This document shows, piece after piece, positions 31,690 through 42,959 of a DNA stretch of 64,000 nt. How positions within the stretch are numbered: the stretch's first letter is position 1; each line of letters begins with the position of its first letter. Position numbers and translations under genes: made by a program. The DNA is from Saururus chinensis. Lineage: Eukaryota; Streptophyta; Magnoliopsida; Piperales; Saururaceae. The notes beneath the pieces were generated by a model. The model did not search any database and had not been told where the DNA came from. It saw nothing but the letters and a program-made list of their open reading frames with translations. The stretch lies in the NCBI GenBank assembly GCA_035235625.1, contig CP141145.1, positions 1 through 64,000 of the forward strand. The letters run 5' to 3'.

Positions 31690-31954
31690 GTACTGCTGGA
31701 TTCTTGTGTTATAAATTTTTTGGAGTTGTGTTTTTTGTGGGGTATAATAACTCAATCTCTTTAGCTTTTCGTTTTTCCTCATTTCATCTTATAAATTCTT
31801 TCATTTATTGTTTGTCATGTGTTAATTAATTTGTTAGTTTGTCATCACGAGGATTAGCTTATCCAATTTCAATGAGTTTATCTAGTACACATTGGGTTGG
31901 ATCCAACCTGTATGGTGACCATTATAGACGACTCACTTTGTCTTTGAGGCTGCA

Positions 31955-32080
31955 TTTGAAAATCAAAATGAGCTAATTACAATAAAAATATTTTTGGTTT
32001 AAATTTCTGATTTTTATGTCTACAGGTCCTTGAACATTTGGGATTTATGAAGCAAGATCAATCAGTTACTATGTGAGGGG
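31955..32080 (+). repeat. LEHLGF module, copy 2
   Basis: GAGCTAATTACAATAAAAAT, then TTTTTATGTCTACAG and the piece VLEHLGFMKQDQSVTM, then a purine tract (32077-32122). It bridges the end of D1 and a CHR5 fragment. Confidence 0.88.
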
Positions 32081-32099
32081 AAAAAAGGAGAAGAAAGAA

Positions 32100-33658
32100 A
32101 AAAAAGAAAAAGAAAAGGAGGTAAAAGAATAGAATTGGGACTTATATGAGAAAGGCTGACTCGGCCTGATTGAAGGGAGGTAAACTTCATGATTATCAGC
32201 TTGAAGGGTTGAATATTCTTGTTAACAGGTATGTAGGTTTTGTGTTTCCATCACAATTAAACCTGAATATTACAATTAGTTATTATTTTTTGCAGCATTT
32301 CAGTGCTTCTCACTGTAATTTTTGTTGTAGTTGGGGAAATGATACAAATGTTATTCTTGCTGACGAGATGGGTCTTGGTAAAACTGTTCAGTCAGTTTCC
32401 ATGTTATGCTTTTTACAGGTATTGTGGCCTTTGTTTTACCGCTAGTTATGGACAATTCTTTGTATTTCATCTTAAAAAGTTTTTAAACAGTTGTTCTTTA
32501 TCTAAATAACAGCATGCACAGCAAAGGCATGGACCATTTCTTGTTGTCGTACCATTGTGTACATTGTCAAACACATTGTCAAACTAGGCCAAGGAATTTA
32601 CGAAGTGGCACCCTGAAATGAATGTAGTTATATATGTTGGCAACTGTGCCAGCGGAGAGGTAGTCCTGCTTGTAGCTTTGTTTAAACTGTGCAAAGTTCT
32701 ATTGTGAGTTCAGCGTATTTAAAGAATTTATATTAGCAGTATTAGCTGACTTAATATTTTGTTGTGGCTGCAGATCTGTCAACAGTTTTTGACATTTTCT
32801 CTGACAAGAAAAATGGCAGGCAGACTAAGTTTGATTCTTTGTTGACCACATATGAAGTATTATTGAAGGATGAAACTTTGTTTTCCAAGATCATAGGTTG
32901 ACGAAGCACATAGGCTCAAGAATTGTGAAGCTTCACTATATACAACTCTTTCGGTAGGTTTTACTCCCAACATTTTACTGAGAGTTTGGGGAAATTGAGT
33001 TATTTTGTTTACAAGGACAAAATCTGATTTTGTTTTAACAATCAGTTCCCCCCTCCCACCAAAAGAAGACAAGCAGGAATTTAGCACCAAAAACAAGTTG
33101 CATATCACTGATACTCCTTTGCAAAACAGTGTTGAGGAGTTATGGTAATTGCACTTGGCTCTGATATTTATATAATATGGCTCAATCCTTGTGCACATGT
33201 TTGCTGAATAACTTTTGGGCTTTATTACATTTTCTTGACCCAGAAAAGTTCAAGAACAAAGATGACTTTAATACAAGAATTTGAGCTCATTTAATGAAAT
33301 AGAGGTATATTTGATGGTCCCCTTGCCAATCTTTTTTGCTTTAGTGGGTGTAAGGAAATTTAAAAATATTTTTTATTTGCCTTACTGAAATTCTTGCTTG
33401 ATTCATGTTTAGCTTGGAAACATATTCTGAGACGGGTGTAGAGAAATCTCTGCCTCCAAAAATTGAGCGCATTCTTCGAGTCGAGATGTCTCCTCTCTAG
33501 AAGCAGTAGGTTCTTATTACTTTGTTGTAGTCTTATTATAGCATATATTCAAATCATATTGATTGACTTGTATTTATATTTTGTATACGACAAGGTATTA
33601 TACATGGATTTTAGAGCGCAATTTTCATGACTTGAACAAAGGAGTTAGACGGAATCAG
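32100..33658 (+). pseudogene. CHR5: CHR5-type CHD remodeller, longest fragment
   Basis: Exon pieces in family order are: LKGGKLHDYQLEGLNILVN (preceded by a Trp-to-stop change), NDTNVILADEMGLGKTVQSV (motif I, the ATP-binding GLGKT), HAQQRHGPFLVVVPL, AKEFTKWHPEMNVVIYVGN, VFDIFSDKKNGRQTKFDSLL, VDEAHRLKN (DEAH box), ITDTPLQNSVEELW, a broken LDPEKF exon at 33222, KSLPPKIERILRVEMSPL and YTWILERNFHDLNKGVRRNQ. This is the first RecA lobe of the SNF2 ATPase. There are at least five stops or frameshifts and a 12-bp internal duplication (ACATTGTCAAAC twice) near 32560. Chromodomains and the helicase C lobe are missing. Confidence 0.92.
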
Positions 33659-34383
33659 GTTTGCCCTCCCTCCCTCTCTCTCTCTCTTCCTTTGTTTTCC
33701 TGCAAATTCCGATTGCAACAATTGTTAGTGTTTTCATGTTTTCCATGTACAATTTGTTTCGCCCGCTGTATATGATTTTTTAATCCCATTTTCTCAAATT
33801 TCTATATCGTTTCACCTTGACATTTTTTGTCTTTTGTTTCTTCATCATTTCATATTTTGACTACCCATTTTTTAGCATGTTGATTCCACAATCCTCTTCT
33901 TGAAAGGAGAGGATTTTTTTCCTGTATCGATTCTATTGTTTTTTTTAGTTGGTTTCAATCTGCTCTTTCTTTCCCTTGATCTCTCTATCTCTCTCTGTTT
34001 TTTCACTGTTTGAGATCGAATCATTGTGTTACAATAAAAAAAAAAAGAAATGAAATCATGGGTTTGATGCACACCACAATGATTAATCACCAGCTTTATT
34101 CAACTTTATGGGCTCTCTTTTTCAGGTGGTGATGTGGAATGGGCAAGGGCCAGCTTCTCTGAGAGGGAAGCATGCACTTTGAAGAAAAGTAAAACAGGTT
34201 TTACATCACGCACACTCTTTCCTCCCCTTGGACCACATTCCTACTTAGAGGGATAATCCACATAGAGTTCAGCGTGGCTTGATCGATTTAGATGTGCAAC
34301 AAGTCATTGATGTGCAAGAGCACCGGTACTATATAAGTATATTGCATTTTAATGTGGAATACTTCTTTCTTTTGTAAATCCAG
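33659..34383. other. Intron-like stretch with short exon scraps
   Basis: It includes (CCCTCTCT)n near 33664-33690 and scraps VEWARASFSEREACTLKKSK (34133-34192) and VQRGLIDLDVQQVIDVQE (34268-34322). The second is the same scrap that precedes the phosphatase exon at 21276. The first is unidentified. Confidence 0.4.
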
Positions 34384-34488
34384 AATTTTTGTGGCGACAT
34401 GGAATGGGGGCGGGAAATCTCCTCCAAGGTATTTAAATCTTGAGGACTGGCTTCACACTTCTCCCCCTGCTGATATCTATGCCACAGG
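34384..34488 (+). pseudogene. Inositol polyphosphate 5-phosphatase, first exon
   Basis: The exon reads RIFVATWNGGGKSPPRYLNL then EDWLHTSPPADIYATG, ending at a GT donor. It has the same NGGG variant as 21276, so both derive from one captured copy. The following FQEIVPLNAG exon is absent; the intron runs into the LEHLGF module instead. Confidence 0.85.
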
Positions 34489-34609
34489 GTATTTGGTCTC
34501 AATCATATTCTTCTATTTTATTTACTTGTTGAAATGTCTTGACAACTGAAAAAATAACATTAATTGTTAATTACTCTTTACTTTTTACTTTTACTCTGTT
34601 TGTCTTTTT

Positions 34610-34890
34610 GGCTGCATTTCGAAATCAATATGAGCTAATTATTATCAAAATAGATTGGGTTGAAATTTTTGTTGTTTTATGTCTACAGGTCCTTGAACAT
34701 TTGGGATTCATGAAGCAAAATCAATCAGTTACTATGAGAGGGAAAAAAATGAAAAAAAAAGAAGAAAAAGGCAAAAAATGAAAAAGAAAAGGAAAAAAAA
34801 AGAAAAAAAAGGAAAAAAAAAGAATAATAAAAAGAAAAGGAGGTAAAAGAATTGATTATCAGCTTGAAGGGTTGAATTTTCTTGTTTACA
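34610..34890 (+). repeat. LEHLGF module, copy 3, with purine tract and CHR5 scrap
   Basis: TGTCTACAG is followed by VLEHLGFMKQNQSVTMR, about 110 bp of GAAAAAA-type purines (34738-34845), then TATCAGCTTGAAGGGTTGAA, a scrap of the CHR5 DYQLEGLNFLV exon with its GT donor. Confidence 0.85.
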
Positions 34891-34996
34891 GGTATGTAGG
34901 TTTTGTGTTTCCATCATAATTAAACCTGAATATTACAATGAGTTATTTGTTTTGCAGCATTCAGTGCTTCTCACTGAGTAATTTTTGTTGTAGTTG

Positions 34997-35118
34997 GGCG
35001 AGAATGTGGCCCATTTCTTCGAAGAGAGCCCGGCGGTGGACGATTACCGTCGAATACTTCTCAAATGGGCAACACCTCACAGAGAGAAAGAGAATATAAG
35101 GGGAGAGAGGTATATGAT
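34997..35118 (+). pseudogene. Unidentified exon (GENVAHF)
   Basis: After TTGTTGTAG the frame reads LGENVAHFFEESPAVDDYRR, ILLKWATPHREKENIRGERY and MMGK. It looks like real protein, but I do not recognise the family. Here it follows CHR5 intron sequence, as it does in the D2 copy at 49399. Confidence 0.45.
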
Positions 35119-35119
35119 G

Positions 35120-36808
35120 GGAAAACACAAGCAATCTTCATCCTCCTTTCTCTTTTCTTTTCTTTTTTTGGCTTCCTTTAATTTGGAGTGTTAACGCAGA
35201 TTTGTACATGATGTGCCTTGTGATCCAATTGTGACCAGATGCTTTTTTAATGTTTTGCTTTCCTGAGCCTCTTGACTACGCAGCTGGTTTTTGACACACA
35301 CAAAGCACCTACTTACTACTTTGATTTTTGGCATGTGTAAACGGTCATGCTCTAGAAGTTTGATAATTGTACACAGCTTTATATGGTGGCATATATTTCA
35401 CCATTTATGCTCTATGAAGTTTGATAATTATGCGTAAACGGTTGTAATATTTTTATTAATATTGGAAGCCCAGTTTTTTTCCCCATTTTAGAGTGAAAAC
35501 TTGCTCATATTAACGGAAATATTTTATAGATCAAGTATCAGAGTTTTGTCATTTCCTAGGATTTCTTATATTGTCATATATTTGGTGATTGTGCTTGCTT
35601 TTACCATTGCCTAGTAATATGGTTGGCTGCTCACATGATTTCTGTTACTTGCACAGGGAAAGTTGAAAGAGGAAAAGCCTTCAATCACAGATTCTATTAC
35701 TTCTCATAGATGTGATTGAAGGTATGCCTTCAGTAGCAGCTTTTATTGTTTTTTAGTCTAATTTATCTGTTATTCTGTTTGGTGTATCTTGTCTAGTGAC
35801 AATATTTCCTTGTTAATTTTAACAGGAGCTGTTTTTATTGTTTGTCTGGTTATCACGTGCAGGTTCGTTGATTGTCTATTCTGTGACTTATGAGGTTGTT
35901 TTGTTATCAGTGATACGTTCTTTTTGCATAGTTTATGATGTTCATCCTTCTTGTAATTTGTGATGCAGTTTGTGACGTTCCGTTATCATTTTACTTGTGT
36001 TGGCGATGATGGTATGCATTTTATGCTTCTCTTTTCTTTTTTTCTGCATATAGTTTTTGTTTTCCTACTTTCTGATTATTGATTTTCTTTGCCCGCCCGA
36101 TATCCAACTTTTGATGGATAGTTAAAAGATTGAAACCGAATTTATTGTATTTATTAATATTGACGCTATATTTGTGCGATGTAGTGCGTGATAAGATTTG
36201 TTGTATTAATTAATATTGATGCTGACTTTGTGTAATCTAGTGTGTGACAATATTTATTATCAATTCTTAGTAAAATTATGTGGAAGCCTTAGTAATCAAG
36301 CTTTTATCTGGGATCTAGGATAGATCCTTTTCTGTAATGCGCAATTCTAAACCCAGTAGATGTCATAAAAGTCATATAGCTTCAGTAGGCTTAACTTTAC
36401 ACATTTTGAATTTATGCAGCATTGATGCATTGTTTGTGGCATTTTGTATTTCAAATTTTGAGGTGCTGTTAAAATTTTGCGGTAATATGTATTTACAAGA
36501 CATGAAAGATACTTCTTCATTTGATACTAGAAATTGTAGTTATTAGCCGTCTGGTCTTTTGATTTTAGATTGTGCTTCTTTTGACAAGTGCCTCTTCTTT
36601 CATGTGGATTCTCATAAGAAGTAATCCTGCTATGTTGTATGTAATTACATTATGTTCTGTTTGGTATCATTTACGCATTTGTAATTGGCTTTCAGATGGA
36701 AGTGCAACTATTTTCCCTAGCTTTATCCAAGCAGGTTGATTGCCTTATTTATTTAATGACTAATTAACTTTAATTCTCACCGAATGCTGTTCTTTTTTCT
36801 GTGTACAG
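35120..36808. other. Intron-like tail of block D2
   Basis: AT-rich, with exon-like scraps GKLKEEKPSITDS near 35658 and FVTFRYHFTCVGDDG near 35970. A conserved open frame at 36337-36546 is kept in the other D2 copy but shows no domain. From 36673 the sequence is unique and leads to the CAMTA exon. Confidence 0.4.
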
Positions 36809-37394
36809 AGAAGAAACTGTCATTACTCTGATTATGTTAGGTGCCGCTCATGGTGCCGTAGATGACCCCACACCTGCATTTCCAGCTGGAAAAACAGCAG
36901 CTGATGTGGCATCAAGCAGAGGACATAAAGGACTTGCTGGTTATTTGGTTGAAGCAGATCTAACCCGTCACCTTTCTTCCGTGACGCTGAAATCTGGTAC
37001 AATGGAAAGTGTTTGTGGTACACTCAATCTTGATGAAGAAGCAAAGATTCTGGACGATCAAAACATTTATTCTCTGAATGGAATGCTTGATGATCAGTTA
37101 TCTCTGAGGGGCGCTCTTGTTGCTGTGAGGAATTCTAACCAGGCTGCTGCTTGAATCCAAGTTGCTTTGTGGGTTCAGTCCTTCATTCAAAGACAATCAG
37201 CCAAGAAAAGTGAAGGAAAATCTGATATATGAGTTTTAATTGCCATGGCATGTCTTATTAAAGCCCCTGCCCCTAAGGTTGGTCGTTTCAGTGATTCATT
37301 CCATACTGCAGCTGTGAGGATCCAACGGAAATATCGTAGTTGGAAAGGGTGAAGGGAGTTTCTGAAGATGCGCAACCGTATTGTCAAAATTCAG
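36809..37394 (+). pseudogene. CAMTA: CAMTA C-terminal part: ankyrin end and IQ motifs
   Basis: After GTGTACAG the exon reads REETVITLIMLGAAHGAVDD, PTPAFPAGKTAADVASSRGH and KGLAGYLVEADLTRHLSSVT, then SLRGALVAVRNSNQAAA, stop, IQVALWVQSFIQRQSAKK. It ends AAVRIQRKYRSWKG, stop, REFLKMRNRIVKIQ at a GT donor. This is the ankyrin-to-IQ region of plant calmodulin-binding transcription activators, nuclear calcium-responsive regulators; the IQ motifs bind calmodulin. Three stops break it. It lies upstream of the TIG region at 39524, the reverse of gene order. Confidence 0.92.
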
Positions 37395-37650
37395 GTATTA
37401 TTTTCCATTTAATTAATTTGAATTTGATACAGAAGTCCTCTCTTGATGAATTGGATCTACTTTCTGTCCTAAGATAAAAATCTGTCAACAGAACTGTACT
37501 GACAGCTTAAATTATCAAAGAGCAGTTAAATTTATGTAGTATCAATCTTATTCATGATTCTGAATTCTATTTTAGATGTGAACGGAACTGGAGATCCGAA
37601 TTAATTTGATAATCTATTAATGAGGTTGGGTCCAATCTGTTTGTCTTTTA
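37395..37650. other. Intron-like spacer after CAMTA
   Basis: AT-rich sequence after the GT donor of the IQ exon, joining into GGCTGCATATCAAAATCAAT, the head of the next LEHLGF module. No coding pattern. Confidence 0.45.
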
Positions 37651-38000
37651 GGCTGCATATCAAAATCAATATGAGCTAATAATTTTTGATTTTTTATGTC
37701 TACAGGTGCTTGAACATTTGGCATTCATAAAGCAAGATTACTCTGAGAGGAAAAAAAACGTTGGAAAAAAAAATGAAGAGGAGGAGAAAGAATGAGGGAA
37801 AAAAAAAGAAAAAATGAAAAGGAGGAAAAAGAAAGATCAAAATTTCCATCATATGACTTATATGAGAAAAGAAAAAAAGAAAACAAAGCTGAAAAGAAAA
37901 AACAGAAAAAAAGGAAAAAAAAGATTCTTGCTAGTCATGATCTCACAGTGATTCTATACGGCAATGTTCTCCCAGCCCCTCCGCCACATGATCTCTGCGT
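37650..38000 (+). repeat. LEHLGF module, copy 4, with purine tract and trailer
   Basis: TTATGTCTACAG, then VLEHLAFIKQD and a purine tract from about 37748 interrupted by CATATGACTTATATGAG, ending GATTCTTGCTAGTCATGATC. The trailer contains two permuted copies of CATGATCTC and GTTCTCCCAGCCCCTCC. Confidence 0.85.
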
Positions 38001-38725
38001 CATGCATTCGTTTAGACCTAGAGGTGATGACATTCTAAATTCTTTAGGTCCTCTCTATGTTAGGCAAATAACCTTATTTTATATTTTGAGGTTCTTTGGC
38101 TGCTTTTAACAACCATATGGCACATATTCTAGCTAATTACTGTGCTTGCTTTAATATTGGATGCCAAACTTTTTTTAAGATTGTACTACTGTATGAATGA
38201 TTGGAGCACTTAATATTTTCTATTTATTTTCCATGAAGTTTATAAAATAAACGAAAAAATATTCTTGATTTGCAGGCTATTTTTTCCAGTAGCTCAGAAG
38301 TACTCTCTATTTTATAATTTCCGCAGAAAATGAAACATCCTGTAGGAGAGACACATCGCAACAATGTCCAAGTGTGCCTCTCAACAAACCTCTTATTACT
38401 AGAGTGTCAATTCGTTGCGTGCAGCAAGAGAGTTCACCTCTCGGGTCTCTGATTCTTTAGAGGTACTGCTTCTTGTTTGTTAGTCTAATGCAAATTAATG
38501 ATTTGAGAATCTTCTAAGGTAGTTGTAACTAGAAATATGTATATATGTGTACATGTTTGGAAGCTTGCTGTTCCAGCTTCAACATGGGAAATGCGAGTGA
38601 TTTTATAAAGGATTTTATGCATCCCTTTTGCTTATGCGGATGGAAGTATGGGTTCTACATATTCTTTGAGCAATACCTAGACATATGGAGAACAGCTTTG
38701 ATAAAATTGGCCTAGCTAATGAGCT
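38000..38725. other. Unidentified sequence
   Basis: A possible exon at about 38325-38460 (ENETSCRRDTSQQCPSVPL, then ITRVSIRCVQQES) ends at GAGGTACTG. No family recognised. The rest is intron-like. Confidence 0.3.
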
Positions 38726-38990
38726 AATTACCATAAAAATATTTTTATGTCTACAGGTCCTTGAACATTTGGGATTCATGAAGGAAAAGAAAGAAAAAAA
38801 AGGAAAAAAAGAAAAAAAAAAGAAACAGAAAGGGAGGTAAACGAATAGAATATATCAGCTTGAAGGGTTGAATTTTCTTGATAACAGGTATGTAGGTTTT
38901 GTGTTTCCTTCACACCCTGAATATTACAGTGCTTCTCACTGTTTGTAGTTGGAGACAGATGGGTCTTTTTAAAACTGTCTAATCACTAAT
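38725..38990 (+). repeat. LEHLGF module, copy 5, with CHR5 scraps
   Basis: TATGTCTACAG, VLEHLGFMK, a short purine tract (38783-38838), TATCAGCTTGAAGGGTTGAA from the CHR5 DYQLEGL exon, then ACAGATGGGTCTTTTTAAAA, a decayed remnant of the GLGKTVQS exon. Confidence 0.8.
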
Positions 38991-39066
38991 CTCGTGCTGA
39001 AGGAAACTGAAGATAGAGTTGCAATCTCAGTAGTTTATCAATTGTTTACTTAGGAAAGGAATATAA

Positions 39067-39280
39067 ATGTTTGATACTTCTTGTCCAATCCCTTGTGTTG
39101 TTGTTACCGATTCTTCAGCAATCCTTTTTTGTAAATTGCCATGCAGTCCTCCTGGTTGGGGCTTACCCGCCTGGTCTGTGGTTCATGGTCTAGACAGGAA
39201 TGTGGACGAGAAGCTTTCCTTCAACGAGCATACTGAAAAAATCACATCCATATAATGTAGAAAAGGGTGGATCAGATGGT
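39067..39280 (+). pseudogene. Unidentified exon
   Basis: An open piece reads FDTSCPIPCVVVTDSSAILF, CKLPCSPPGWGLPAWSVVHG and LDRNVDEKLSFNEHTEKITS before a stop. Protein-like and Cys/Pro-rich, but I cannot assign it. It sits between CHR5 scraps and the CAMTA TIG region. Confidence 0.35.
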
Positions 39281-39523
39281 ACATTTGGAATGATTCTTGA
39301 GGCAAACGAGAGAACGCTTTTGGAGACATCTCCAAAAACAGCCTGACTATTGAGCTTTTCCTTCTGGGTAGGCCTTTATTCTTCTTTAGTTATGGTTGGT
39401 GCATTGCACCCCTTTATTATGAGAATGTGGGTCAGATTTGAAACCTGCAGCAATGCAAATTAGTAATTTAAGCAAAATGATGTGTTCTAACTGATTGTTT
39501 CCTGTTGGTAAATATGAACACAG

Positions 39524-40674
39524 GTAATGTTAAGCAAGAAATCAACTTTTCTGATGAGGATGCCAAAGTTGCAAGTACAACACAAGAGAACTCAAATGAA
39601 CATAATTACCATGTAACACCTCGGGTCGAGGTTAAGTCCGAGTCTCCAATGGTGATTGCATTGACGGATCAAACCTTACCCTGTGAAGATGCTCCTATTT
39701 CAAAGAACTTGAGCTGCAGTTCATGTGATGATAGGCGGCAGGGTGATCTAAATAAGCTTGATTGTTTTGGGAGATGGTTGAACAAGGAAATTGGTAAGGA
39801 TTGTGATGACTCATTGATGGCTTCCGATACCAATTTTCTCTATGGACCACTTGCCTTATCACAACAAAAGCAAATAGATGTAGACCCTCTTGGTTACTCC
39901 CTCGCTTGGGAACAATTATTTACTATTCTTGATTTCTCTCCCGAGTGGACTTATTCTGGAGCTAGAACGAAGGTATGCATTTCTTGCCTAGATGATGACA
40001 AACCTTCATAATAGGAAAAATATTTGTTGATTATTTGTTTTTAGTAACTGACAACTTTGTGTTCTAGGTTTTAATTTGTGGTATGTTTTTGGGAAGTCTG
40101 ATGCAGCAGCCGAGTCACGTGAAATGGTGCTGTATGTCTGGCGAAGTTGAGGTGCCAGCTGAGGTTCTCCCATATAATGCTCTGCAATGTCAGGCTCCAG
40201 TACATCCCCGTAGAAACCTGCTCCAATAGGTTGGCATGTAGCGAGGTTAGGAAGTTTGAGTACAGAGAGAAAGCTTATGCTAATTCTATGGGATGTATAG
40301 CTGAACATGAAGAGGAAATGCGTCTCCAGATACGGTTGGCAAGGATGTTACATTTGACTGCAGAGGAGAAGCAGCAGTTTGCTTGTTCTGCAAAGAATTG
40401 TGAGAAATGCAATCTCAAAAAGCAAATTGATTTCTCTGGGGATGCTGACGTTGAATGGGGTGATATTGAGAAAATTTTCAAAGTGGATAGGGAAGATAAG
40501 AGAAATCCTAAGGAGGAATTGATTCAAAAATTGAAGGACAAGTTATGTGACTGGCTTGTTTGCAAAATCCATGAAGAAGGGCGAGGACCTAATATTTTGG
40601 ATAATGAAGGTCATGGTGTTATTCACTTCGCAGCATCATCACTTGGTTATGACATGGGCAATGCATTGCTGCAG
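39524..40674 (+). pseudogene. CAMTA: CAMTA middle part: TIG domain to first ankyrin repeat
   Basis: Exon 39524-39972 carries the acidic linker and FGRWLNKEIGKDCDDSLMAS, then LFTILDFSPEWTYSGARTK, the start of the TIG/IPT fold. Exon 40068-40674 continues VLICGMFLG, SGEVEVPAEVLPYNALQCQA and, in a shifted frame, CSNRLACSEVRKFEYREKA, EEKQQFACSAKNCEKCNLKK, LCDWLVCKIHEEGRGPNILD and GHGVIHFAASSLGYDMGNAL. These are the non-specific DNA-binding TIG domain and the entry to the ankyrin repeats. One frameshift lies near 40190; the CG-1 DNA-binding domain is absent. The natural continuation, the REETV exon, lies 3 kb upstream. Confidence 0.93.
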
Positions 40675-40729
40675 GTGTTAGTTCTACTTTCAGAGACGCA
40701 CGTGGCTACATGTGTCCTACCTAATGAGC

Positions 40730-40925
40730 TAATTACAATCAAAATTATTTGGTTTAAATTTCTGATTTTTATGTCTACTGGTCCTTGAACATTTGGGTTG
40801 CATGAAGCAAGATCGAGGGGAAAAAATGAAAGAGAAAGAAAAAAAAGGAAAAAAAAGAAAAGAAGAAAAAGAAGAGGACAAAAAGGAAAAAAAGAAAAAA
40901 AATGAAAAAGAAGAGGAGGTTAAAG
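40730..40925 (+). repeat. LEHLGF module, copy 6, with purine tract
   Basis: GAGCTAATTACAATCAAAAT, TTTATGTCTACTG (acceptor mutated from CAG), VLEHLGCMKQD and about 100 bp of purine repeats. It joins the CAMTA ankyrin exon's intron to a CHR5 fragment. Confidence 0.85.
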
Positions 40926-40929
40926 TCAT

Positions 40930-42086
40930 ATGTGAAAGGCTGACAGGGCCTGAGTAATTGAAGGGAGTAAACTTCTTGATTTTCAGCTTGGAGGGTTTCA
41001 CAATCACAATTAAACCTTGTTATTTGTTTTTCAGCATTTCAGTGCTTCGTTGTAGTTGGAGAAACGATATTATTCTTGCTGTTGAGTCAGTTTCCATGTT
41101 GGGCTTTTTACAGGTACTGTTGCCTTTCATCTTAAAATGTTTTTAAACAGTTCTTTCTAAATAACAGCGCACACAGCAAATACATGGACCATTTCTTGTT
41201 GTTTTTTTTAACTGTGCAAAGTTTAATATTTTGTTGTGGCTGCAGATCTGTCATGTCAACAGTTTTTGACTTTTTCTCTGACAAGAAAAATGGCAGGCAG
41301 ACTAAGTTTGATTCTTTATTGGCCACATATGAAGTATTATTGAAGGATAAAACTTTGTTTTCCAAGATCAAGTGGAGCTATCTTATGGTTGACGAAGCAC
41401 ATAGGCTCAAGAATTGTGAAGCTTCACTATATACGACTCTTTCGGTAGCTTTTACTCCCAACATTTTACTGAGAGTTTGGGGAAATTAAGTTATTTCGCC
41501 CCTCCCACCAAAAAAACACAGGCAGGAATTTAGCACAAAAAACAAGTTGCTCATCACTGGTACTCCTTTGCAAATGAGTTATGGTAACTGCACTTGGCTC
41601 GGGTATTTATATAATATGGCTCAAACTTTTCCTACTGTGTCATAGGGCTTAAGTTCAGGAACAAAGAAGTCTTCGTTGTGAAATACAAGAATTTGAGCTC
41701 ATTTAATGAAATAGAGCCCCCTTGCCAAACTTTTTTGCTTTAGTGGGTGTAAGGAAATTTAAGAATATTTTATTTTTTTATTTGCCTGATTACTACTGAA
41801 ATTCTTACTTGATTCATGTTTAGCTTGGAAACCATCACAAAGAACTGAGGCCACATATCTTGATACGGGTGATCTCTGTCTCCAAAAATTGAGCGCATTC
41901 TTTGAGCCGAGATGTATCCTCTCTAGAAGCAGTACGTTTTGGTTACTTTGTTGTAGTCTTATTATAGCATATATTCATATCATATTGATTGACTTGTATT
42001 TATATTCTGTATACAACAAGGTATTATAAATGGATTTTAGAGCACAATTTTCATGACTTGGACAAAGGAGTCAGAGGGAATCAGGT
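40930..42086 (+). pseudogene. CHR5: CHR5-type CHD remodeller, third large fragment
   Basis: Pieces in order: LKGVNFLIFSLEGF (decayed DYQLEGL exon), SWRNDIILAVESVSMLGFLQ (motif I deleted from ADEMGLGKTVQ), VFDFFSDKKNGRQTKFDSLL, LFSKIKWSYLMVDEAHRLKN (DEAH box intact), EFSTKNKLLITGTPLQ, KYKNLSSFNEIE, KELRPHIL, PKIERILRAEMYPL and YKWILEHNFHDLDKGVRGNQ. Introns are shorter than in the 32.1-kb copy. It keeps some residues that copy lost and lost others that copy keeps, so the two decayed separately. The ATP-binding loop is gone. Confidence 0.9.
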
Positions 42087-42571
42087 TTGTATTGCCTCAT
42101 TTTAAATCTTCTATTTGGAATATTTTCTGCATCATTGTTTAATCTTCTGCTGGTCACCATAGTTGCAGGGTAGAGAATAATGTTCTTGTGCACTCACTAA
42201 CTTTGGGCTGGATTGGGTTGTGCATTGAAACTAGTAGCAAGGCGGCGGTATAAAGATTATGTTCCTATAGGTATGGGATGTTAATGTATCTTCTCAATAG
42301 TTTTTGTGGTTATTACCCTTTTTGTCTACAAAACATACTCCTGTTCATTGTGTGTAAATATATTACACCAGAAGTTAGAGATGCTGCATTTACTGCATTG
42401 GCGGCTGTTGTGAGAGTTGAGTGCAACTACAACTAAACCCTGGACGTAATTTACGGTATTGGTTTTTCATTCTGTAACCTCGTATTCATCACTTGTTTCA
42501 CAAGTAGAAAATAGATATGTTTGTTTTTCTGAATTACATCCATTTTGACTTGCTGTCAATTTTTTATTCAG
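42087..42571. other. Intron-like spacer between CHR5 and kinase fragments
   Basis: No coding region recognised. The sequence has plant-intron composition and ends in TTTATTCAG, the acceptor of the next exon. Confidence 0.45.
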
Positions 42572-42959
42572 AACCCAAGTTCTGGATGCAGTGCTCCAGA
42601 GGCTGCCATGTCAGGTCAATATATGACGAAGAGTGATGTATGCAGCTTTGGAGTTTTGGAGCTTCTGATTGGTCGTAAACCATTTGACAGGTAAGGTTTT
42701 TAGATGTCTGCATATTATCCTAAAATAGTTGTTCATCTGCTTAGTTTTGCTGTCAGCTACAAAAGGTACATTAGTTTACATATGTTCTAAGTATTTCAAT
42801 GGTTCAGGTATTAGCTCAAAACCAAGATCATATCAATCTTTAGTTGAATGGGCAACCGGGCAGCTGCATGACATTGGTGCACTGGCTAATATGGTTGATC
42901 CAGCACTTGAGGGTCCTCCCAAACCACTTTCAAGACTTGCTGATGTAGTTGCACCCTAA
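42572..42959 (+). pseudogene. SRF: STRUBBELIG-receptor-family kinase, C-lobe fragment
   Basis: Exon 42572-42690 reads GCSAPEAAMSGQYMTKSDVC then SFGVLELLIGRKPFD: the APE motif of the activation segment and the D-x-(W/Y)-S-F-G motif, with Cys for Tyr. Exon 42808-42959 reads [36 protein letters not shown] and [10 protein letters not shown], then a stop where the family has the LCVQ motif. Wording fits plant LRR receptor-like kinases of the SRF family, plasma-membrane proteins. The receptor, N-lobe and catalytic loop are absent. Confidence 0.85.

Larger units (their letters stand above)
26541..31835 (+). repeat. Tandem duplication D1, copy B
   Basis: Direct repeat of 21384-26540. The join reads TTAATTAATTTGTTCTCAAT and shares ATTTGTT with both parental edges (21383-21389 and 31829-31835). 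Copy B carries a 568-bp block at 28134-28701 that copy A lacks, and lacks the 510-bp block of copy A. Confidence 0.93.
34438..36672 (+). repeat. Duplicated block D2, copy 1
   Basis: Runs in parallel with 48769-51153 from CTTGAGGACTGGCTTCACAC to TATCATTT: phosphatase exon end, LEHLGF module, purine tract, CHR5 scrap, GENVAHF exon and a long intron-like tail. Differences are mostly single bases and short indels. Confidence 0.92.
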
